From contig NZ_JAFFPR010000050.1 of the NCBI RefSeq assembly GCF_016918735.1, positions 62,001 through 126,000 on the forward strand: a DNA stretch of 64,000 bases. The letters run 5' to 3'. The DNA comes from Leptospira abararensis. Lineage in GTDB: Bacteria > Spirochaetota > Leptospiria > Leptospirales > Leptospiraceae. The notes under the pieces are model-generated. The model saw nothing but the letters and a program-made list of their open reading frames with translations, was not told the DNA's origin and made no database searches. Made by a program: the position numbers and the translations under genes. Each line of letters begins with the position of its first letter. The first letter of the stretch is position 1. Below, one piece after another: positions 19,613-28,590 of the stretch.

Positions 19613-21241
19613 ATGGTCTGGTGGAAAGAAGCAGTAATCTATCAAATTTACCCACGTAGTTTTCAAGATTCCGATGGCGACGGCATTGGTGATTTAGAAG
19701 GAATCATCGAAAGATTGGATTATCTTGCCGGGTCCAAAGATTCACTCGGGATTGATGCCATTTGGTTATCACCAGTGTATCCTTCTCCTATGTTTGATTT
19801 TGGTTATGACATTTCCAACTATGAAGAAATTGATCCAGTTTATGGTGATACTCAAACCTTCAAACGGTTGTTAAAGGAAGCCCACAAACGGGGAATCCGA
19901 ATCATTATGGACCTTGTGGTTAACCATACTTCCCATCTCCATCCTTGGTTTATCGAATCCAGATCCTCAGTCAATAGCCCCAAAAGAGATTGGTATATTT
20001 GGAAAGAACCAACTCATGTTGGACCACCTAACAATTGGCTTGGTGCATTTGGTGGATCAGGATGGGAATACGACAAACGAACTGGCGAATACTATTTCCA
20101 TTCTTTTCTGAAAGAACAACCTGACCTCAACTGGCGTAATCCCGATGTCGAAGACGCCATATTCAAAATGATGAAGTATTGGTTGGATATGGGAGTCGAT
20201 GGGTTTCGATTGGATGTGGTCAACTTATATGTAAAAGATGAATTCCTCCGAAACAATGCCTCCTACTTTATGAAAGGCCCAAGGCCTTACGACAAACAAG
20301 TACATGCTTATGATCGTGATCGTCCAGAAATGCATGGAATCTTACGTAGAATGCGTAAACTACTCGATTCGTATTCCGATAAACGTATGTTTGTTGGTGA
20401 AATCATGCAAGACTTCCCAGGAAACGTCCTCCTTCCGGCAACCTACTGTGGTCGTAACGACGAATTACACCTTGCATTCAACTTCATGTTTTTATTTTCT
20501 CCATGGAAAGCAGAACGATTCTTTCAAATCGTCAAGGACTTTGAATCGGCTCTCGGCGAGGACAATTGGCCGAACTACACTCTTTCTAACCACGACTTTC
20601 CACGCCACATCACAAGATACGAAAAAGGTGTAGATACAATCGCCAGAGCAAGACTTGCCGCCTGCATGATGTTAACGCTTCGTGGAACACCTTTCCTCTA
20701 CTACGGTGAAGAGATTGGTATGAAACGCCAAAAAGTTCCCTATAAAAAAATCCAAGACCCGGTAGGAAAACGATATTGGCCTTTTCATCCCGGTCGTGAT
20801 CCTGAACGAATTCCGATGCCTTGGGATGGATCTGAAACCACAGGTTTCACCACAGGAAAAGCATGGCTTCCTTTGTACGAAGGAGCAAACACAGTGAATG
20901 TGGAAGCTCAAAAAGCAGATCCTAATTCCCTATTTTTCACCTACAAAAAACTAATCCAAATTAGAAAGGACAGAAAGTCTCTCCGCAAAGGAAAATTAAA
21001 AATACTAATTACCGACGACAAACAAGCATTATACTACCGAAGAAGAGAAGGAAAAGAAGAGACTTATATATTTTTAAACTTTTCCTCTAAACCAGTCAAT
21101 GTTTCCTATCCAAGAAAATGGATTCTCAATCAAATTCTATTCAGCTCTGCGAACAGAACGTCCTCTTTTGATCTAGAAAAGGAATTGGACTACGGTGGTT
21201 TAATTTTGATGCCGAACGAAGCTGTTATTTTTGGAAATTAA
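19613..21241 (+). CDS. GH13 alpha-glucosidase / oligo-1,6-glucosidase
   Basis: The 542-residue enzyme opens with WWKEAVIYQIYPRSFQDSDG, the classic start of the GH13 oligo-1,6-glucosidase and alpha-glucosidase group. The catalytic residues are visible: nucleophile Asp201 (DGFRLDVVNLY), acid/base Glu263 (FVGEI) and transition-state stabiliser Asp328 (LSNHD). The conserved region DLVVNHTS lies near residues 100-107. It lacks a signal peptide and so acts on imported or internal alpha-glucosides. A trehalose synthase or sucrose-type hydrolase is possible, since the subfamilies share these motifs. The gene follows glnD directly. A hairpin follows the stop. Confidence 0.9.
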   Translation: MVWWKEAVIYQIYPRSFQDSDGDGIGDLEGIIERLDYLAGSKDSLGIDAIWLSPVYPSPMFDFGYDISNYEEIDPVYGDTQTFKRLLKEAHKRGIRIIMDLVVNHTSHLHPWFIESRSSVNSPKRDWYIWKEPTHVGPPNNWLGAFGGSGWEYDKRTGEYYFHSFLKEQPDLNWRNPDVEDAIFKMMKYWLDMGVDGFRLDVVNLYVKDEFLRNNASYFMKGPRPYDKQVHAYDRDRPEMHGILRRMRKLLDSYSDKRMFVGEIMQDFPGNVLLPATYCGRNDELHLAFNFMFLFSPWKAERFFQIVKDFESALGEDNWPNYTLSNHDFPRHITRYEKGVDTIARARLAACMMLTLRGTPFLYYGEEIGMKRQKVPYKKIQDPVGKRYWPFHPGRDPERIPMPWDGSETTGFTTGKAWLPLYEGANTVNVEAQKADPNSLFFTYKKLIQIRKDRKSLRKGKLKILITDDKQALYYRRREGKEETYIFLNFSSKPVNVSYPRKWILNQILFSSANRTSSFDLEKELDYGGLILMPNEAVIFGN

Positions 21242-21267
21242 AGTATTGTGATTTAAGAATGCGGGCG

Positions 21268-21285
21268 CCTCGAATCAGTTCGAGG
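21268..21285 (+). terminator. Hairpin after the alpha-glucosidase gene
   Basis: CCTCGAA, TCAG loop, TTCGAGG forms a perfect 7-bp stem with a tetraloop, 26 bases after the stop codon. The downstream T-run is short (TTT), so it is either a weak intrinsic terminator or an RNA-stability hairpin. Confidence 0.5.
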
Positions 21286-21450
21286 TTTCCTGATCTCAAA
21301 GTATAACGACCCCGCTTTTCGCTCCAATCTTTCCAATCCTTTCCTAACAAAACCTACTATCCAAAACGGAAAGGATTTCCGCTCCAATCGGTGGCGCGGG
21401 GATTGGGATGATTGTGCAAAGCGAAAGTTAGGTTTTCAAAACCTATTCAA
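21286..21450. repeat. Repeat-rich noncoding segment
   Basis: No gene is recognisable. The segment holds a perfect 10-bp inverted repeat (AATCCTTTCC at 21335-21344 with GGAAAGGATT at 21368-21377), two direct copies of CGCTCCAATC (21320 and 21380), and a GGATTGG at 21400 that complements the CCAATCC at 21333. A 15-base palindrome, AGGTTTT-C-AAAACCT, lies at 21430-21444 right after the thioesterase stop and may help end that transcript. This could be a small structured RNA or a dispersed intergenic repeat; I cannot tell which. Confidence 0.5.
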
Positions 21451-21888
21451 TCATTCAGTTGGTTTTTTATCCAATTTCGCTGGAAACTCTAACAACTCAC
21501 TCACCTCTTCCGGCAGTGATACAATCTTCTTTGTCAAATGACTTACCGTAATGTAGGTAAGCATTCCCGAACAAATAATTTTATCTCCGCATTTCATTTG
21601 AAACGACCAATAGATTTTGGATGATTTGTAACTCGGACTTAAAAAAACATCTAGTAGATCATCAAACTTAGCACCATTGCGATAATCAATTAACGATTGC
21701 ACGACATGAAAATCGAGTTTGTAACGATCTATAAATTCAGAGTATGAAATTCCTTTAGCACGAAAGTATTCTGTAATGGCTACATCCAAATAGTTTAGAT
21801 AATTTGCGTTAAACACTATCCCTTGAGAATCTACTTCCGAATACCGAACTCGGAACGAATGCTGAAAAGAGTTTTCCTTGAATTTCAT
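21451..21888 (-). CDS. Acyl-CoA thioesterase, 4-hydroxybenzoyl-CoA thioesterase (hotdog) family
   Basis: The 145-residue protein shows the hotdog-fold pattern RVRYSEVDSQGIVFNANYLNYLDVA near residues 13-37. The aspartate in EVDSQGIVFN sits where 4HBT/YbgC-type enzymes carry their catalytic residue. Length fits the family. It would hydrolyse thioesters of CoA; the acyl group is unknown. It stands alone between noncoding segments in a stretch where a DUF1801 protein, a Zn-ribbon/OB protein and a thiolase follow on the same strand; the last two also belong to acyl-CoA metabolism. Confidence 0.88.
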   Translation of the reverse strand: MKFKENSFQHSFRVRYSEVDSQGIVFNANYLNYLDVAITEYFRAKGISYSEFIDRYKLDFHVVQSLIDYRNGAKFDDLLDVFLSPSYKSSKIYWSFQMKCGDKIICSGMLTYITVSHLTKKIVSLPEEVSELLEFPAKLDKKPTE

Positions 21889-22021
21889 TGAGTGTCAGTT
21901 ACTCCAGATTTTCTCAACTGTTTTGTTTTTCCGAATCAGCAAAATTAAAAAGTAATATAAGAAGGTTGATTGTTATACTGATTTGTTTCATATCGTTTTA
22001 AACTGGAGAACTTAAACCTAA

Positions 22022-22459
22022 CTAAAGAATGTCTGTTTTTCTTTTATGATACAATAAGGCTTTCTTCAAACAAACAATGAGTTTGGTTTTAGAAAGTTTT
22101 TGATTTGCTTCCAAGTACAAAGCTCTTTTTCCATCACATTTTAATTCAGGAAATTCAATCGCAATTTCCTGGGCTATGCTGGTTTTACAATTAAAGTAGA
22201 GCGCATATTCCGAATCATTCACCTTACCAATCCGAATGGTGGATCCCGATTTTGTTTTTGGTGTTAGAAAACTAGGTTGGCCCCATTTGATACATTCTTC
22301 AATCTCACCAATTTGATCGTTCGACTGTGAGATTTCATAAATCCAATTGCGAATTTCCATAAATTTATCTAACATTACGGGTGTTAAATTAAAATAATAT
22401 GAAGAGAGAGATTCGGAAGGAACGGGATATTTTTGTTTGACTTTTGGATTTGTTTTCAT
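22022..22459 (-). CDS. DUF1801 domain protein
   Basis: The 145-residue protein matches the DUF1801 (YdhG-like) fold family, related to the Bacillus frataxin-like protein: an N-terminal helical region followed by EECIKWGQPSFL, SGSTIRIGKV, YALYFNCKTS and a C-terminal lysine-rich helix with LKKALLYHKRK. The WGQPSF block is characteristic. Function is not established for most members; some are suggested to handle iron. No operon partner: gaps of more than 100 bases lie on each side. Confidence 0.8.
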   Translation of the reverse strand: MKTNPKVKQKYPVPSESLSSYYFNLTPVMLDKFMEIRNWIYEISQSNDQIGEIEECIKWGQPSFLTPKTKSGSTIRIGKVNDSEYALYFNCKTSIAQEIAIEFPELKCDGKRALYLEANQKLSKTKLIVCLKKALLYHKRKTDIL

Positions 22460-22567
22460 CGGAAGCAGTGTTTGATTGTGCTTTATCAGATGACTTTTAA
22501 CTTCAAGATTCCTAGTCCAAATGATCGAGCAAGTAAAGTCATGGAGAGTGGAACTGAATAGGAAACT

Positions 22568-22903
22568 CTAATATTGAAATACAGGGCCGATCTTTGGATC
22601 CACGTTTTTGAATCGAACTTTATCACCAATTTTTACAGTATTAAAGTCCGCTACATCTTCAATCACAGTAGTGAGTTTTACATGTTCTTCCGTTTGGACG
22701 ATCGCCAATACATAAGGGGCACGGTCCGCCATATGCCCAAATCCAACAGAAACAACTGTAAACGAATGGATGATTCCATTCTGCTTTAAGTCTACCGTTT
22801 CTAGAGATTCACTTCCGCAGGAAGGACAAACTTCAGCAACCTCTGCCACTTTAAAGTTACATTTTTTGCAGTGAGTGCCAGGCAGAGTTTCGGTTACGTT
22901 CAT
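22568..22903 (-). CDS. Zn-ribbon / OB-fold protein (DUF35 type), acyl-CoA-associated
   Basis: The 111-residue protein has a rubredoxin-like zinc ribbon at the start, with two CxxC pairs (CKKC and CPSC, near residues 12-33), followed by a small OB-fold (IIHSFTVVSVGFG to IGDKVRFK). This is the layout of DUF35/ChsH2-like proteins, which typically partner with thiolases or SCP-like enzymes in acyl-CoA or sterol pathways. A thiolase gene lies downstream of a repeat region at 23347-24561 on the same strand, which supports such a partnership, though 443 bases separate them. Confidence 0.88.
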   Translation of the reverse strand: MNVTETLPGTHCKKCNFKVAEVAEVCPSCGSESLETVDLKQNGIIHSFTVVSVGFGHMADRAPYVLAIVQTEEHVKLTTVIEDVADFNTVKIGDKVRFKNVDPKIGPVFQY

Positions 22904-22920
22904 AGTACATTACTCAATTT

Positions 22921-23280
22921 TTTGTGAAATAAATGCAATACGTAAAAATCCCTCAGTGGAGTAAAATCGGTGTTTGTGGATTGGCGATTAGCCAACCAAC
23001 GCGCGCGAGTTATACGTATTGCGTTTAAATCCCAATTAAGTTAAATCTCTTTCGGAAAATTCAGGCTAAGCAAGGTAAGGAGTGCGTGTTAATCGAATTT
23101 CGGTTAAATCCGGATTGAGACTCCGTCGGGGAACGTCGTCGCAGCTATACGATTGGATTAAATCTCTGTTTGGCAATTTAAAATACGTCTGCAAACGCAC
23201 GCGATTTATACGCATTGCGTTTACATCCCATAGATAGATATTTTGGTACCAGTAATTTTATTCGTTTGAGTGGGGTAATA
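22921..23280. repeat. Degenerate intergenic repeat array
   Basis: No gene is seen in 22904-23346. Two 36-base units at 22999-23034 and 23195-23230 agree at 32 positions, sharing the core TATACG-ATTGCGTTTA-ATCCCA with a base change at each hyphen. More diverged copies centred on TTAAATCyC occur near 23041, 23103, 23157 and 23292, with a partial one near 22941. Spacing between several is about 55-70 bases. This looks like a decayed tandem repeat or a dispersed Leptospira intergenic element. Confidence 0.55.
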
Positions 23281-23323
23281 AACAAAAACACGTTTAAATC
23301 CCCTTAGGAATCTAAACGTGTTT
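23281..23323 (-). terminator. Intrinsic terminator of the thiolase gene
   Basis: AAACACGTTTA at 23286-23296 is a perfect reverse complement of TAAACGTGTTT at 23313-23323. Read on the minus strand, the 11-bp stem is followed by a T-rich run (TTTTTGTTTATT). It lies 23 bases downstream of the thiolase stop, so it should end that transcript. Confidence 0.85.
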
Positions 23324-23346
23324 GTAAAAGAAATTTTGGTCTTATC

Positions 23347-24561
23347 TTACTTCAATCTTTCGATGATAGTGGCAATACCCATACCACCACCGATACAAAG
23401 AGTGATGAGGCCGTAACGAAGGTCTCTTCTTTCCAACTCGTCAAGAACAGTTCCAGTAAGGATGGCACCTGTTGCTCCGAGTGGATGTCCAAGAGCAATC
23501 GCTCCCCCATTTACATTGATTTTCGATTCATCAATTCCGAGTGTTTTCTTTACGTATAACACTACAGAGGCGAATGCTTCGTTGATTTCCCAAAGGTCTA
23601 TGTCCTTTACAGTAAGGCCAGCTTGTTTCAAAGCTTTTTGAGAAGCAGAAACAGGACCTGTCAACATGATCGTTGGATCTTCACCAGTCGCAACTGTTGC
23701 AAGAATTCTTGCACGTGGTTTTAAACCGTATTTTTTTAGACCTTCATCATTGGTAACAAGAATCGCTGCAGCACCATCTACGATACCAGATGAATTCCCG
23801 AGTGTATGGATGTGGTTGATTTTTGTTACTTCTGGATAAGAACGTAATGCAATGGCATCCAATTCTTTTTCACCGATAGTTTTGAATACAGGGCCAAGGC
23901 CAGAAAGGAATGCATAATCAGATTCCAAACGTGGGTTCTCTTCTTCAGTCACAACAGTTCCATCATCCAAAGTAATGGGGATTACAGATTTTTTGAAATA
24001 TCCGTTTTGAACCGCCGCATGCGCTTTTTGCTGCGAAGATTCAGCAAATCGATCTGCTTCCTCACGAGAAATATCATACTTTGTTGCGATTAAGTCAGCA
24101 GAAATACCTTGTGGAACTAGGTTGTAGTGAGCAGCAATTTTATCGTTACCAACGTTAAAATCACGTCCCATCATATCATCACCCATTTTCACACGGCTCA
24201 TGGATTCAACTCCACCACCAACGCCAAGTTCCATTGCTCCGGAAGCCACATGGTTTGCAACGTTGTTGAGTGCTTGTAATCCAGATCCGCAAAAACGATT
24301 CACAGTGTAACCTGGAACGTCTTTTGGCCAATGAGCAGCCATAACCGCATAACGTGCGATACATGCAGCTTGGTCAGCAACTTGGGATACACAACCCATT
24401 ACAACTTCTTCAACCGTTTTTGGATCGATTCCGGTACGTGATTGGATGGCTTTTAATGTGGCGGCAGCTAATTCTTGTGGGTGGACGGATGCAAGTGTCC
24501 CGCGTTTTTTGCCCTTTCCTCTCGGAGTTCGGACAGCATCAATAATATAGGAATTCCCCAT
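23347..24561 (-). CDS. Acetyl-CoA acyltransferase (thiolase)
   Basis: A full-length 404-residue thiolase. The nucleophile is Cys91 ([11 protein letters not shown]), the acid/base pair is His359 ([15 protein letters not shown]) and Cys389 (CIGGGMG). Motifs and length fit FadA or acetyl-CoA acetyltransferase enzymes of beta-oxidation. It would cleave 3-ketoacyl-CoA or condense acetyl-CoA. Leptospires live on long-chain fatty acids, so a beta-oxidation role is reasonable, but chain length cannot be read from sequence. The gene appears to be monocistronic, ending at a strong terminator. A DUF35-type protein gene further downstream may be a partner. Confidence 0.95.
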   Translation of the reverse strand: MGNSYIIDAVRTPRGKGKKRGTLASVHPQELAAATLKAIQSRTGIDPKTVEEVVMGCVSQVADQAACIARYAVMAAHWPKDVPGYTVNRFCGSGLQALNNVANHVASGAMELGVGGGVESMSRVKMGDDMMGRDFNVGNDKIAAHYNLVPQGISADLIATKYDISREEADRFAESSQQKAHAAVQNGYFKKSVIPITLDDGTVVTEEENPRLESDYAFLSGLGPVFKTIGEKELDAIALRSYPEVTKINHIHTLGNSSGIVDGAAAILVTNDEGLKKYGLKPRARILATVATGEDPTIMLTGPVSASQKALKQAGLTVKDIDLWEINEAFASVVLYVKKTLGIDESKINVNGGAIALGHPLGATGAILTGTVLDELERRDLRYGLITLCIGGGMGIATIIERLK

Positions 24562-24633
24562 GGGTTTACCTCTCTCTGGGTGTTTCTAGGAAAAACGTAC
24601 AGAGTTCGCTCCACAAGAAAAGTAAAAAAATCA

Positions 24634-25713
24634 TCATTTCGTCATAGTTTTCATGATTTTGTGACGGTAGTGGTTTATTTTCGCCCGAATTTGGCAGTGA
24701 TAGCTCGAAATCAGGGAATCTAAGCGATCTGCTTTGCTTTCATTTCGTTCTTCGGCAATACGGATGTACCGAAAGTTGGGTTCGATGGCTTCCGAAAACT
24801 CCCGTTTGTTCCAGTCTACATAACGCCAAGCACTGAAACTATGGTTCACCCCCACCTTTTCATCGATGGTTCCGAGGAGTTGGAATTTGGATTCACAAGG
24901 AGTCCGAAAGAAAATGTAACGATTGAAGAAGTAAAGAATGGTTCGGTGGGGGTTCGCATCCAGAACCGACCGGAAATGTTCTCGCATCTCCTCCACTGTA
25001 TAAAATAAATCAGGCCCAGAATTGGTACTACGAAAAATCACCGGCGAAAATTCATTTGGAGTGTAGATCCTTGTGAGAACCCGAATGTATTCTGGGTCAT
25101 CCAAGCGGTAAGGAATTTCGTTGAAGGCAAAAGGGAAAGGATCCCTTTCCGTCATATGAATTTCTATATAACGAGTATGATCGTATTCCGGGTCATTGAT
25201 GTCGGTTGCTACAATTTTTTTGATAAAACGAGAAAGGAATTGGTCTTCATACAAATCTCTTACTGTGACTGCGCCCTCTTCATAAAGAATGGCACTTCCA
25301 AAATCAATAAAACTTGCTCCGTCTAACAAACGTCCGATGGAACCATAATCATGGTGTAAAATTCGGTTTCGAAAGATCGAACGAAGGATTAAATTGTGAT
25401 CGTACAATCGTTTGCGACCCGATCTCTGTTCCACAACAGTGTTTTTTGTTTTTTTGACTTTATAATAATGGATATGATTGGCGAGACCAAATCGTAACTT
25501 CTCAAAGGCATGATTTTCTAAAACACGTTTTTCATCTTCTTCATTTTCGATAATAGTTGTCTCAGCAACTAATACAAAATGAAAACCAAAAAATAACATC
25601 CAAAGATAAATACAAACAAAGTTTCTGAAGTAATTCCTTACCTTGAAATTGTTTGCGGATTTTATATTAGAAAATTTTTTACTTATTCTTAAAATCAAAG
25701 GAATGGGATTCAC
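24634..25713 (-). CDS. Uncharacterised exported protein with a possible methyltransferase-like core
   Basis: I do not recognise the family. The 359-residue protein has a basic start and one hydrophobic segment at about residues 31-49 (FVCIYLWMLFFGFHFVLVAE), which could be a signal peptide or anchor. An ATG-coded start nearer the hydrophobic region cannot be excluded. Around residues 130-175 there is FIDFGSAILYEEG followed after a helix by IVATDIND. This arrangement resembles motif I and the acidic strand end of a Rossmann-type methyltransferase, but the glycine pattern is weak. The C-terminus is basic and helical. It may be Leptospira-specific. It has no close operon partner. Confidence 0.65.
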   Translation of the reverse strand: MNPIPLILRISKKFSNIKSANNFKVRNYFRNFVCIYLWMLFFGFHFVLVAETTIIENEEDEKRVLENHAFEKLRFGLANHIHYYKVKKTKNTVVEQRSGRKRLYDHNLILRSIFRNRILHHDYGSIGRLLDGASFIDFGSAILYEEGAVTVRDLYEDQFLSRFIKKIVATDINDPEYDHTRYIEIHMTERDPFPFAFNEIPYRLDDPEYIRVLTRIYTPNEFSPVIFRSTNSGPDLFYTVEEMREHFRSVLDANPHRTILYFFNRYIFFRTPCESKFQLLGTIDEKVGVNHSFSAWRYVDWNKREFSEAIEPNFRYIRIAEERNESKADRLDSLISSYHCQIRAKINHYRHKIMKTMTK

Positions 25714-25817
25714 AAATGGAATGAGATTAAATCAGAAAGCAAAATGAATAAAAAGAAACCCGGCGGTTTCCTATGGGAAACATCAACCGGGGAATAGAGT
25801 AGAATTGGCAGAATAAA

Positions 25818-26348
25818 TTAATTCCTTTGGCCGAGAATGGGGCCACCTGTCTTTTCCATCATTCTTTCTTTCGTTAAAAATAAATCTTCCCGGTTGTCGG
25901 CCGCCATCTCACCAGTTCCATCCAAATAGATGGCACCCTTAGGACACGCCTCTTCACAAAGCCCACAAAAAATACATCGCAATAAGTCGATTTGGAACTT
26001 CTTTGCATATTTGTCTTCGGGATGGAGGTGTTGGCGTTCCGAAGTTACTTCTGCCGCTTCGATGTGAATGGCATTGGCCGGACAAATCCACATACAACAA
26101 AAACAAGCCGTACATCTTTCTCGGCCTTGTTCATCTCGTTTCATGGAGTGCATTCCCCTGAACCGAGTGGAATACTGGCGTTTTTTGTCTGGATATTCAA
26201 TGGTAACTTGTTTGTTAAACAAAGCTACTTTAAGGAAATGTTTGAGTGTGATCCAAAGGCCTTTGCCAATGGACCAAAAATAAAACTTTTCATACCAAGA
26301 GAACTGGTGTCTTTTAGCGACGTTGACTACATTAACTGTTCCCAACAC
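25818..26348 (-). CDS. nuoI: NADH-quinone oxidoreductase subunit I (NuoI-like 2[4Fe-4S] ferredoxin)
   Basis: The 176-residue protein has two complete 4Fe-4S motifs, [16 protein letters not shown] and [16 protein letters not shown], each CxxCxxCxxxCP, in a NuoI-like frame ([19 protein letters not shown] upstream). NuoI carries electrons through the peripheral arm of complex I. Its start overlaps the end of the NuoG-like gene by 17 bases, so they are translated together. Other complex I genes are not in the window, implying that this pair is encoded apart from the main nuo operon or serves another enzyme. Confidence 0.88.
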   Translation of the reverse strand: MLGTVNVVNVAKRHQFSWYEKFYFWSIGKGLWITLKHFLKVALFNKQVTIEYPDKKRQYSTRFRGMHSMKRDEQGRERCTACFCCMWICPANAIHIEAAEVTSERQHLHPEDKYAKKFQIDLLRCIFCGLCEEACPKGAIYLDGTGEMAADNREDLFLTKERMMEKTGGPILGQRN

Positions 26349-27780
26349 TTGCCTCCATTCTTTCGGTCAGTTTTTGAAAGATAGAATCGACAACACCTGC
26401 TGCACTCTGTAATCCTTTGATTGCAGTCATAGATTGTTCAAAGTTTTGTTTGAGGCCGTTTTTATTGGTAAAACTACCGCTTGCTTCTGTAAAAATTTGA
26501 ATCGGCGCCGCCAAACTTGCGTTCTTTGCTGCGTCCGTCAAATTAGAATCAAAAACAATCACTTTGGAAACATCAATTCCATCCGGGATAAACTCTTTCA
26601 AAACAATCACTAAATCAATCGCGCCCGACTTAATAGAACTGATGATTCCAGAAATTCCCGATTGTGTGGTGATCCCTAAATCTAATGCACCGCGTGTGTT
26701 TGGATGACTGTCTTTTGTGAGTAAAAAATCCACTTGTTCAGTATCTTTGTTTTGCGCATCAGTCACTCGTGATTCCCACTGGATGGACTTTCCACCTAAC
26801 TCACGAGAAATACTTTCGAAACCTTTTTTTAATTTCTCCAATGTTTCATTCGATTCATGAGCCCCACCAAGTACCGCAATGGATTTAGCCGATTTCATTC
26901 GATCAACAATCTTAGAAATCACTTCTTTAGAAGTGGAAGGAGTTCCCTGATCCAGATAACTAAGTAGGCGATTTTCATTCATCCAATCCAAATCAAATCT
27001 TCCTTTATCACAAAGGAAAAACATACCTTGGTCGTAATTCTCACGTACCATATAACGATACATCTTATTGTCTCGTACATTTGTTGTTACATTACAACCG
27101 GTAGAACAACCATGGCATACTGACTTATGAGATTTGTACCACCAAACGCGTGATTTAAACAGAGTTTTATTATTGAGAAGTGCTCCTACAGGACAGATAT
27201 CCGCCAAAGCCCCTTGGTAGTTGTGGTTGATTGGTTCTGATTTCGCAAGACCAATGATGGAATGATTTCCCCTTTCAAAAAGACCTAAGTTGGACTCACC
27301 CACCTTCTCTTCTTCGAAACGTACACAACGATAACAAACAATACAACGATTATGATTGATGATGAGATTCGTTCCAATCTCTTCTTGAGGAATATTACGT
27401 TTATCAAATTCAAATCGGGAATGACCAGTACCCGAACCAAATGCGTTGTCTTGCAAACGACATTCACCAGCTTTATCACAAACTGGACAATCTAACGGGT
27501 GATTGGCGAGAAGGAATTCCATAGTACCAGCGCGAGCTTCTTTCACTCGATCTGATTTGGTAATGATCCCCATTCCTTCTTTTACAGGAGTATTACAAGC
27601 TGCTTGTAAACGAGGAACACCTTCAATTTCAATGAGACACATACGGCACATACCGACAATGCTAAGTGCTGGGTGGTAACAGAAGTAAGGGATTTCGACT
27701 CCAACTTCTTTTGTGGCGTCGATGAGGTTTTTCTTTTCGTCGACTTCGTATTCGACTCCGTCTATCTTTATCTTAACCAA
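26332..27780 (-). CDS. nuoG: Short NuoG-like complex I iron-sulfur subunit
   Basis: The N-terminal 2Fe-2S domain has its cysteines in [15 protein letters not shown] and CNTP. Next comes the His-Cys3 4Fe-4S region ([18 protein letters not shown]) and a 4Fe-4S site with CIVCYRC and, further on, CPVGALL. Then a molybdopterin-oxidoreductase-type 4Fe-4S motif, CHGCSTGCN, and a divergent C-terminal domain. At 482 residues it is shorter than usual NuoG (about 700-900), so the molybdopterin-type C-terminal region is reduced. Such short forms occur in several lineages. It overlaps nuoI and is probably the G subunit of complex I, although formate-dehydrogenase-like or hydrogenase-like use is possible. 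Confidence 0.85.
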   Translation of the reverse strand: MVKIKIDGVEYEVDEKKNLIDATKEVGVEIPYFCYHPALSIVGMCRMCLIEIEGVPRLQAACNTPVKEGMGIITKSDRVKEARAGTMEFLLANHPLDCPVCDKAGECRLQDNAFGSGTGHSRFEFDKRNIPQEEIGTNLIINHNRCIVCYRCVRFEEEKVGESNLGLFERGNHSIIGLAKSEPINHNYQGALADICPVGALLNNKTLFKSRVWWYKSHKSVCHGCSTGCNVTTNVRDNKMYRYMVRENYDQGMFFLCDKGRFDLDWMNENRLLSYLDQGTPSTSKEVISKIVDRMKSAKSIAVLGGAHESNETLEKLKKGFESISRELGGKSIQWESRVTDAQNKDTEQVDFLLTKDSHPNTRGALDLGITTQSGISGIISSIKSGAIDLVIVLKEFIPDGIDVSKVIVFDSNLTDAAKNASLAAPIQIFTEASGSFTNKNGLKQNFEQSMTAIKGLQSAAGVVDSIFQKLTERMEASVGNS

Positions 27781-27833
27781 AGAACAGGCCCCCTACGTTT
27801 GATTAGACCTTATCATTGGTTTTTGTCAAACCT

Positions 27834-28574
27834 TCATTTTGAAATTATATTTACCTCGGAAAGATAACTGAAGGGTTGCAAATCCACTACATTGTCAGTG
27901 AAGAAATCGGAATCTAAAAATAAGGAACTAGCTCGAATATTGGTCTGTTTCAGAATTTTTGCAATGAGATCATCCAAGATTTGTAAGGCCCGGCTTTCAA
28001 AAAAGAAGATCTTATCGAGATTGATTCTCAAATTGGTGAAGGATCCTCGCCCACCTAAGGTTAACATAAACCGGTCGTAGATCTCCTCTTGGGCTTTTTT
28101 ACCCGGGCAACCCTTAATCTCCAAAAGCATTTGAGAAATGGATAATTCGGAGACATTAACTACCAATGGATGTTGTTTTTTATCAAAGATGTTTTCCGGT
28201 TTTAACTGCAATACTTGCGCAATTTTTTCCAAAAGAGCTTGGTTGGCGATGGGTTTGAGAAGGTAAGCAGTCACATGACTGAGAGCGGCTCGCCTTACTT
28301 GGTCCTTTTCGCCCACAGCAGTTAACATGATGACAGGAGTCATCTTTAACATATCTTTTCCTTTTTCTAAAAAACTAATTCCATCTAGATATGGCATATT
28401 CACATCGCTAATCACCAAATCATAACTATTGTTTCTGATTTTAGTAAGCCCAGACATCCCATCCACTACATGAGTGACATCAAAGTTATATCGTTCCAAA
28501 GTATGAAGTAATAGTTTTGCACTACTTTCATCATCTTCTAACAAAAGGACTTTATAAACTTTTGGTCGATTCAT
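27834..28574 (-). CDS. Response regulator with CheY-like receiver and STAS-like tail
   Basis: The 246-residue protein has a receiver domain (residues 5-125): acidic pair in LLEDDES, phosphoryl-acceptor Asp in VISDVNMPYLDG, Thr/Ser in IMLTAVG and Lys in YLLKPIA. The C-terminal part (about 130-246) does not look like a DNA-binding domain. Its strand-helix layout (VVNVSELSIS, then LRINLDKIFFFESRALQILDDLIAKIL) resembles STAS-type domains, so output may be protein binding. There is no histidine kinase next to it. It ends 16 bases before chorismate synthase would start downstream on the other side; the two genes share strand and a short gap at 28575-28590. Confidence 0.85.
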   Translation of the reverse strand: MNRPKVYKVLLLEDDESSAKLLLHTLERYNFDVTHVVDGMSGLTKIRNNSYDLVISDVNMPYLDGISFLEKGKDMLKMTPVIMLTAVGEKDQVRRAALSHVTAYLLKPIANQALLEKIAQVLQLKPENIFDKKQHPLVVNVSELSISQMLLEIKGCPGKKAQEEIYDRFMLTLGGRGSFTNLRINLDKIFFFESRALQILDDLIAKILKQTNIRASSLFLDSDFFTDNVVDLQPFSYLSEVNIISK

Positions 28575-28590
28575 GTGTATAAGGATTCCT

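Noticed and set aside
21268..21450. A tRNA or 5S rRNA gene
   Set aside because: The segment lacks a cloverleaf, a TTCRANNC T-loop in the right place and any 3' CCA or acceptor stem.
22921..23292. A CRISPR array
   Set aside because: The repeated units vary in sequence and spacing, are not separated by uniform spacers, and no cas genes are nearby.
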